A DNA stretch of 51,058 bases from Ectocarpus siliculosus. Lineage: Eukaryota > Sar > Phaeophyceae > Ectocarpales > Ectocarpaceae. The notes beneath the pieces were generated by a model. The model was not told the origin of the DNA and did no database searches. It saw only the letters and a program-made list of their open reading frames with translations. Below, one piece after another: positions 43,646 through 51,058 of this stretch. The DNA is taken from NCBI GenBank assembly GCA_000310025.1, contig FN649734.1, positions 5,793,121-5,844,178 on the forward strand, read 5' to 3'. The position numbers and the translations under genes are program-made. Numbering within the stretch: position 1 is the first letter of the stretch; the number at the start of each line of letters is the position of its first letter.

Positions 43646-45963
43646 GGATCTTGAGCAGCAGTGCATAACATGTGTTGCTCATTTTTAGTTTCGTTGCATC
43701 GGGAGGGTACAAGCACATGCTTTTTTTTGTGCTGTTAGGTCACTTTGATGCAAGCGGGTCGGGTGACTACGTGTTAAATCCATGCTCGTAGCTGCTGAAG
43801 CTGTTTGAGTGCAAAGGAACAGGCAGAGGGTAGAACCCGGTCCGGTGTGTGTTTTCATCGTTCCGCGCTGCATGCCATCTAGACTAAGTGGACTATTTTG
43901 TTTTACCATTCCTTGCTCCGGGAGCTCCGGATATGGAATACTCAGTAGACTATTTCCTTTCGTCAAGCCTGCTGTGATGACCGAACAAAAATAATTAATT
44001 CGTTTCGCGAGGAGGACGACAAAACACTCGCCGCCGATGATCTCTTCCCATTTTATCCACCATACATACAAAAATTCCCGTCGGCGGAAACTACTGCAAG
44101 TATCTACCTGCTGCTGCTGCTGTAGGCGTCGTGAACTTGTTTCTAATATCATACACGAACATACATTCGTAGATGACATACATGCTGTCTTTGGTACCAT
44201 TCTGTATGCTCATCAAGGAGAAACAACAGCGTCGTCACTGGGTAATGATGTATGTATGTATGCAGCCTACGATGAACTAAACGCAGGCAGCAGGACAGGA
44301 GGATCACCCAGCCCGCAGCTCGTACTATTGTGGTATTATAATAGTAAGTAGCTGCCAGCTGCCGATTGATATGTCCCTTGAAGCTGTTTACATCACATTA
44401 TATAGGGGGGAGAGGGGCAGGTATCCCCATATGTGTGTTGGTTCTGCAAGACAAGGGATTTTGAACGGGGTCCATGACCCGGTGCTAGCTGTTTTTCGGA
44501 TGTTAGAACTCATTCCACTTTAAAAGTCAAGGGAAGGACGGAAATGACCAAACTGGTTTAAGCTTCCGAAAAAAATGGGTGGGGGGGGGGGGGGGGGGGT
44601 AGCCGTGCATCAACCTGTGCACTTGACGAGCCCCCTTGGCTCGCGCCAAATATGTCTGTTCTGTCTCACTTGGCCTGCTGGTTCTTCCACACTTGCGCGG
44701 TCGCTATCGAGTTACCACGTGCCGCCCTTCCTGTCCCGATCTGGCTGTGGGCAAGGGTTCCCCTCTTCCTGAATTCGTTCCCTGCACTAGTCCGGCGAGG
44801 TGGTTTATGGAACATGACAACCCCGTGGCGCGTGGGAGCCAGAGGGGACGGTGTCTTGCCTTGGTGTATCCCACTGCCTGGTGCATCGAGTGTTGCTGAT
44901 CTCCAAAGGTGTGTCAATCATGTGGAATCTTGTCAGGGCAAAGAGTGGTTGCCCAAGTGCCGTTGCCGCTTCGAAGGTTGAGTTCCGGTGGCTGTGGTAA
45001 GGCCCGGGGTTACATACTTCGAGAGCAGGGAGAATAAAATGCCTGTGGAGCTGTAATTTGAATCTAAGCGTTTCCCCGCTACTTTGGGGTGGCGCAGAGG
45101 ATGGTACTTGGCTCATTGCTGCATGTGCCCACCCGCCCGCGGGCTGGAATTCCTTCAAGTGTCACCGCAATATGAAGCCGCGGCGGGAGTTCTGGGCATT
45201 TCTTGGGGCATCAAGCTTTATCAATCGGCACCCGGGCGCTGAATCGTGTTGAAGAGAGATGCCCGCAAAGCTCCCCCAACGTCCCAAACTGCGAACGAAA
45301 TCCCCACACAATCGCGTTTCAACCCAGTTTCAATCACCAAACCAGCGTTGAAAATTGACACGGTTCGTCGCATCAATCTCCGAAATTGAAGTCTTATTTT
45401 GCTTGATTTTTCCAATCTTGTTTGCTGGATGGAGATCCAGGATCGAGGCAGATGGCGACCAAATCTCTATGTCGGTACCTCCACCTAAATCCATCTGCGG
45501 AACCCCCCTCCCTCATCGAAACTGGCGATATCTCCCCACTGAAGATAATCAGCAGTGAGGTATCTACTGACTCTGCCATGCGTTGGAGAGGTCGACTCTT
45601 TAGGAAGCTTGTTGTCCGGTTCGCGACCAAGACTTGACCGCATCAATGTAAAAGAAGGAAGAGCCGTGGTTCTCCCTCTCTTTTTTTAGTTAGTTTTTCG
45701 AGTCGAGTCAATGAGTTCAGGGATACGCGGCAAAGCCTTGCAAAATGTTCGAACCAGCGGTCCAGAGTGACGCATTTGGATATGAGGCCAAAACTAGATT
45801 GAAAAGAGGTAGGGCTCTTGCCTTGTCTTGTGCTGCGGTTTTCAAACCCACAAGGTGGGGTTAGTTTTCGTTTGGTCCACGACTTTTTTCAATCCGCTTT
45901 CTCTCAAGGGTGAGGCACTCACGAAGCTGTTCTTGTAATAACCGCCGAATCCGCAATCAACAG
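43646..45963. other. Stretch between genes D and E
   Basis: No gene is supported. A run of about 19 G lies at 44581-44599. The first exon(s) of gene E should lie here, because its first visible exon enters in phase 2, but I could not identify them. Open frames 43685-44200 (minus) and 44652-44981 (plus) have no motifs. Confidence 0.5.
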
Positions 45964-48900
45964 GGCCGTCGAGGCCCGTCAGAACAAGCTTCGCCAGGAA
46001 GACACGGAAAGCCCAAAGGCCGCCATAGGTAAGACACGTATGGAACCACGGTCAGAGGGAGCATTTGCAGCTGGCATAGAATGATTCTTCGTTGGCTTGG
46101 TCGCAGCCGGTGGTGATTTGGTGATTTGGTGATTTGGTGATTTGTGCGTTTAGTTTAGCTCGTACTGTCGCGCACGTTTACCCCAGGGCTGTCCATAGGT
46201 ACACAGCATTGTAGCCTTTTCTGCGTCGCGTTTTCTAGAGATGTTCGGTTATTTGTCACGATGAAAACATGAGCATCAGGTTCAGATAGAGCATGACCTC
46301 TGCCCTTCTGCCGGCAAAACCCACGAGTTACGCGGTCACAGTCCTGCCGTTGCGAAACGTCAAGACGCCGTATGGCACCGCAGGACTCACCGAGCATCAA
46401 GCGATAATTCTTCCTCTAAACCATTGATGATGCCGCTCGGTCCCGACCGATGTTGCGATCAAGACCGTTCGCTCCCACACCCCTCGTCTGCCATGTCGCG
46501 ATCGATTTCTCTCCTTTTTGTTGTGTGTCTATCGTATAGAGTTGCTGTATAGGCCCCAACATCGCGGATCCTAGCGCGAGTTATCTGCGGATGAAGATGT
46601 GTCCCTTGTGTCTGGCGTAGAACAAGCAGAAAGAGCACCCTGAGGAGTCTTTTCGCCCGTGGCGACCGTCCTTTTTTCTAAACGATCACCGCCCTTCCTT
46701 TGAGTCGCCCCCGGAGCTGTCTAATCAAAGGTGCCTGGTACTATGTTGTTATAGTAGCTCCTCGGCCCTTTTTAAACGATTTTTCGGTACATCTAGACCA
46801 CTGGTTCGTTGACCTTTGGTCAGGTTTGGCACGTATTGGGTTTGTCACCCCGATACTCTGTTTTCACCAACTACGCCTACTGTGGTTTTTGTTTTTCTCG
46901 TTTTGTTCGCTGCCACGTGCCGGCCATCGATCCAGGCATTCAGCTCAAGGTGGATGGGGAGCTATACGCAGTCGACTCCGACGACTTGCTGCTGAACTTG
47001 ATCCCCAAAGACAGCAAGGTATGCTGACAACATGTGATGTCACGCCAAACATTCGTACAGCCCCGCTCCGACGAGGGTTACCGACGTCTAGGTCAGGAAC
47101 TCTCCACAACACTCCTACTGTAGAGCTCTAACTATGAATCGAGTAGTGGAGATAACACTGATTTGTGGTACGAGTCGGCTATGGAGCAGTGTGACACAAA
47201 CAGTGGAGGTGGCTCTCAATCTTTTCCGGTATTCCATCTTGACTGAGATGCATAGTTAGGGTGAAGTATGAAATGACCAGGGGTTCGGCGAGCAGTGGTT
47301 TAGTACATGCCCAACGACGAAATATTTCTTCGTTTATAACTATTGCGCTGAGGAATACATTTGCGCTTGTTCATTCGATGATTGTGGCAGGGGGCCATGT
47401 TTGTGGCTTATCGTGCAGGAGGCGTACCGATCACCCCCAGCGCTGATGCCCCGGACGTCGTAGCAAAAGCAGGAGCAGGTGCGACAGGGATCACTTCACA
47501 CTCGATTGCCAGCACTGCATCTTCAAGCCACACCCCTGTGCAGCATAGCACCGCCACCACTCAAGGTCAACGTAGTATGGCAACAGTGACGCCGCCGGCG
47601 CGGAAGCTGCTCTCCTCATGGCCACCAGCTCGCAACAGCAGCAGCAGCAGGAGCAGCAGCAGAAAATACGCGACGGCAAGGAGCAAAACCACCAAGAATC
47701 GCAGCAGGAGCACGAGCAGAAACAAGAGAACCAAAGGCATTAGCGACAGGGGCAACTTGAGCCCCTGCCAGGCTTGTCGCATCCCCATAGACCCAGGCCG
47801 TCGGCCTAGCTTTAGTTGTCGGGCATGCAACAAGCTTTTTCATGCCGCATGCGTTGGCTATGACCCACGCAAGAGGCAATCCCCCCCCCCGTCCTGGCGT
47901 GCTGCCCCGACGGCGAGCGTGGTCCTAGTGCGGCACACCTCCACGCGTCTCTCAAGGGCAAGGGTACCGTAATGCAGAAGCATGGAAACCAGCCGTGGTG
48001 CCCAATCTGCCTCCACGACAACCGGACGCCGGGAATGGTCACGATGGGCAGCAGCACCGAGAGATGCCTCGGTTGCGGCATGCAGACCCACGGCCAATGC
48101 CGGGCGGAGCTCAAAGTCTCCGACGGCGGCACGCGACCCTGCGACGAGTGCCAGCGTCGACAAGATGGTGTCGTCCCTGGCAACAACCCTCGCTGGTTGC
48201 GCCTGCAGGCGTCCAGGTGGATTGGTGGCTTCAAGATCAGGCACACGCCCCTACTATCTTCGGAGACTTTGCCATCCGCTGACAACACAGTCGCTGGCAC
48301 CGACTCCCCGAGGTTCAACGAGACCCCCTCCGTCGATTCCGCACCCCCTTCAATCCCTGCAGCTAGTGTTGGCTCCCCGGACCTCAACCACGACGAACGG
48401 GGAGCTCCAATCACCCCCGCGACTGCCCCAGGCGGCGCCGGCCCACCTAACCTCAACCAAGCCTCGGGGGGGGCGCCCATCCAACCCCCCCCCGCTGCGA
48501 TCGCCTCGCCAAAGCATCTCGAAACGGCCTTATCTTGGACCAGCTCAGCGACATGGAGCTATGATGCAGAGGAAGCGGCAGCGGTGGTAGCAGCAGCAGC
48601 CGCCTCCTTTCGTCCAGCCCAGTGCCTGGGTTCTTTCCCGAAAGCCCAGGCATTAAGTGCTCCTGCAGCAACTACCGTGCCGTCCTCTTCCCCTCTGGAG
48701 GTACGCGGCGTGTCGCCTGCGCCTGCACGGACACCATCGTCTACACCTCCGGCCCCTACGGCGATCAAAACCGAAGACGGGGTTCAGGATTCCCATGACA
48801 GCGGCATGCAGGTACGCTTTGAAGGTGCATCGAACATCTGAACGTTTGGTGTTCTTCAGCTAAGTAACGAATAGAGATATGTCGGTTTGGTTTTTTTTCA

Positions 48901-49419
48901 AGTACAGAACTAGCCTGCAGCGATATTTGGTTGCCTCGCCACGTAAGAAGAGGTGGTGAATTCTGCTTCCGTGCGCAGAATCGGCGTGGTTTATCTGTTT
49001 CCGCTTCGTTCCTGGTTCGCTCGCTCAGTGCCGCGCTGCACATTTGGGGTTTGGAATTTCGTCGATCGACCCTACGTCACAGCTTATCAAACTTTTGGGT
49101 GTCCTTGGGGAGTTTGTGGCCTTTCCGTATGTTGGACTCATAGACAGCGTCGCCTGAACCTAGCATTATGCCCTTCCGTGCTTTCTTCTTCTCGCCGCTG
49201 TCCGCCACACACAGGAGCCAAAACCGAGGAGGTATCCCAAACGAGCGAGGGTGACGGCACCAGACGACGCCCAGCCAGTTGGCTTCCGTCACGAGTTTGA
49301 CTGGCAGGTATGCATATGTCCACAAGGTTTCATCTTCTCTTCGCATTGATTTCTATGTGCGTACATTTTATTATGTTCCCGCACTTTGTACGGCGAACTC
49401 TCTGCAGGTCGAAATCTGA
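45964..49419 (+). CDS. Gene E: PHD-finger protein with a homopolymer frameshift, 5' end not found
   Basis: Model: 45964-46028, 46936-47018, 47391-48811, 49215-49307, 49408-49419 (TGA; last residues DWQVEI). Junction phases are 1, 0, 0, 0. Two zinc-binding segments are seen. The first is CQACRIPIDPGRRPSFSCRA, then CNKLFHAACVGYD (C-x2-C, C-x2-C, H-x2-C). The second is WCPIC, CLGCGMQTHGQC and CDEC, a complete C4HC3 PHD pattern. PHD fingers typically read histone H3 tails in the nucleus. Before them is a Ser/Arg/Lys-rich basic stretch (RKYATARSKTTKNRSRSTSR), and after them a long Pro/Ala/Ser-rich region. Within exon 3 the frame changes at a run of ten C (47881-47890); one more C would restore a single frame through both fingers. 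Exon 2 (LKVDGELYAVDSDDLLLNLI) followed by FVAYRAGG weakly resembles the C-terminal half of a PDZ domain. Confidence 0.6.
46112..46144 (+). repeat. (GGTGATTTG)n repeat
   Basis: Four near-perfect 9-bp units in the first visible intron of gene E. Confidence 0.9.
47881..47890 (+). other. Poly-C frameshift site in gene E
   Basis: Ten C separate two open frames. Upstream the frame ends CVGYDPRKRQSPPP. Downstream the adjacent frame is open from VLACCPDGERG through the second PHD finger to the donor at 48812. An indel in a homopolymer is the commonest kind of sequencing error, but a true mutation cannot be excluded. Confidence 0.75.
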
Positions 49420-50513
49420 CTAACTCGAAACGGGTTTTCTCTCGTTGACCTCCGTCCTTGTGGTTTGACCCAGATTTATGCAACCTTAAACTGTTCTGCA
49501 CTGCATGCGTTGGTCGTCGACAACAGCTGGTCGCAGCTCGTTTGTTTTAGTCTCCTTATCCTGTTGAGCTCGCCCAGTAGAGACTTTATTTCTGGCAACC
49601 TAACTCACACTGGGCGCGGATCGAGGAGTTGAAGGGAGGCGGAATATGTGCTCAACGTTACCCGCGGACAATATTCAGGCAATTCGATATATATTGAAGA
49701 CGGGGGTGTTTTGTTCACAATGTATATTTTGTGATCGGGTTTTGGGGAGGACTTACCGCACAGGTATCATATTATCCACGAGATCGACGAGCAAGGAATT
49801 TAAAAGAGGCCAAAAGATGGGGTTGCGAAGTCACGGTGATGCTGGCCCCCCATTCGAAAACAGGGAAGCAAGGTTCGCTCTTACGTGTGTAGACTTACAC
49901 TCGTACATGTAAGACTTAAAAGGACCCGAAATAAGTCCAGTACCTAGCCGGGTTTCCTCCACTCTCTGAAAAGACTCCGCCACATCCCGTTCAACTGTGG
50001 GTATATCTCGAATGGGTAGTCTTTCTGTGTGTGTTTTTATTTTCCTTAACTCGTACGGTGTTTGTTTTTGGCGTAAACCTCTGCGCCATAGCCGGTGAAA
50101 GTCTAGCGATAGGATTTCAATGGGTATTCAGGCGTGCGGCATCTATGGTGCTCGGTATCGATTTGAAGCTCACAGAGGCCTGAGAAAATGTACTCATTCA
50201 AGGCACCGCACGATGACGGTTCGCGCGTCCGGATGTGACTCGACAGAAGGTTTCGTCGCTAGACACCAGTAATACCCCCCTCAGGATACCAACAGCAGCA
50301 CGTCCACTGGTGCCGGCACTCAATTGCCTCATACACTTCCTAACGCATTCGTGTGCGTATTGCAAAACGGAGAGGACCCATTCAGCAGCGTGTGGGGGCG
50401 CGTCAACGAAACAACCACAATTGGTACAGAGTTTACAACGGGTTCTAAACGAGTCGCCCGAGGACAACTACCATTTATTGCGCTATTCCTCAGCAAACTT
50501 GTTTTGGGTGGGC
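49420..50513. other. Stretch between gene E and the right inverted repeat
   Basis: No gene is supported. It contains the third copy of the dispersed 40-bp motif (50003-50045). The open frames 49646-49912 and 50198-50467 (minus) have no recognisable motif. Confidence 0.5.
50003..50045 (+). repeat. Dispersed ~40-bp motif, copy 3 of 3
   Basis: ATATCTCGAATGGGTAGTCT is followed by TTCTGTGTGTG and a T-rich tail. It lies about 470 bp inside the right inverted repeat and about 600 bp after the gene E stop. Confidence 0.8.
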
Positions 50514-51058
50514 GGGGGGGGGGTGTTCTCATAGTCGTGCATGCCGTAGTCGTTAGACCAATGACCTCGCACCCCTACAAAGCCGGGACGGAGCACGCCG
50601 GGTTCTCACCGGACCAGGCTCTCACATCACCAAGCGCGAAGCGCCGTGAGGTATTCGGCGAGTCGCATGAAGGGTGCGCTGCATCCTACTAAGGGTGTTC
50701 GGCATCCTACACTTACTTCCTTGCCTACGGATGACAGCTGCGTATGGCTTAATTTATTTTCTGGTGCTTTCACTGCCAGAGAAAGGCATACGCACTGTGT
50801 AACTGCCTCGAGGGTGCTTGACCAATGTAACACAACGTGGTGCGATCATCCCCTTTGCAGGGCTCTCGACCCCGCACAACATAATCTACTCGACCACCAT
50901 GATGGTTACCGCAAAAAAAAACCAGAGGTAAAAAACCCCCGGTAACCTGGTTGCCGAGTTCACGAAGTGAATCGGCTTGTTTTACAACGTCGTTGCCACG
51001 TGACGAAAACCCAATCCCGATGGCAAACACCGGGGGGAGGGGGGGGGGGGGGGGGGGG
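50514..51058 (-). repeat. Right arm of the long inverted repeat
   Basis: This is the reverse complement of 76-740. It starts with a G run, then landmarks in reverse order: CATAGTCGTGCATGCCGTAG, GGAGCACGCCGGGTTCTCAC, GCGCCGTGAGGTATTCGGCG, ACTGTGTAACTGCCTCGAGG, ATCTACTCGACCACC, GCCGAGTTCACGAAGTGAAT, and finally one copy of the unit that is tandemly repeated in the left arm. It runs into a G-rich end at the edge of the window, so the outer boundary is not seen. Confidence 0.85.

Noticed and set aside
76-51058. A complete giant transposon or provirus
   Set aside because: Inverted ends are present, but I recognise no transposase, integrase, recombinase, reverse transcriptase or capsid gene inside, and the genes look like ordinary spliced host genes. 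Kept as a finding about the repeats only.

Overview
This is a eukaryotic nuclear window rich in spliced genes. The organism is most likely a brown alga or a close photosynthetic stramenopile such as Ectocarpus. The reasons are short GC-rich exons in long introns, GTGAGT-type donors and CAG acceptors, alanine-rich disordered linkers, an intronic stretch of CCCTAAA/CCCTAA telomere-type repeat, and many poly-C, CT and CAG runs. The species is an inference. There is one assembly gap in each half (12025-12177 and 40250-40349), the second next to homopolymer-ridden, unreliable sequence. I recognised no tRNA, rRNA, CRISPR array, transposase, reverse transcriptase or viral gene.

Layout, all gene models on the + strand. 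(1) 76-740: left arm of a long inverted repeat whose partner is at 50514-51058. (2) 811-4852: the 3' part of gene A, an NTF2-like (SnoaL / CaMKII-association type) domain, an Ala/Glu-rich linker and a C-terminal PDZ domain. (3) 7063-12370: a very large coiled-coil gene built of about 21-residue repeats, crossing the first gap. (4) 17320-22519: gene B, a diverged paralogue of the same family with the N-terminal coiled-coil module and acidic linker, but no NTF2 domain and a broken PDZ. (5) 25464-35322: gene C, the best-preserved member, with a poly-Ala/coiled-coil N-terminus, two tandem NTF2-like domains and a C-terminal PDZ. All its exon phases agree and the model closes as one frame of about 650 codons. 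(6) 36182-38327: weak orphan exons. (7) 40516-43645: gene D, a C2H2 zinc-finger protein that has lost its 5' end in the gap region. (8) 45964-49419: gene E, a PHD-finger protein with a homopolymer frameshift.

The main result is the NTF2-PDZ family. Reading exon phases by eye joins scattered open frames into modular proteins. The NTF2 domain is always encoded by two exons (phase 1 in, phase 0 between and out), and the PDZ always by two exons split at the same place. In gene C a short linker exon returns the phase from 0 to 1, so the NTF2 cassette is symmetric and could duplicate in tandem. Genes A, B and C look like one local family at different stages of duplication and decay. Family assignments come from motifs read by eye; no database or alignment was run.
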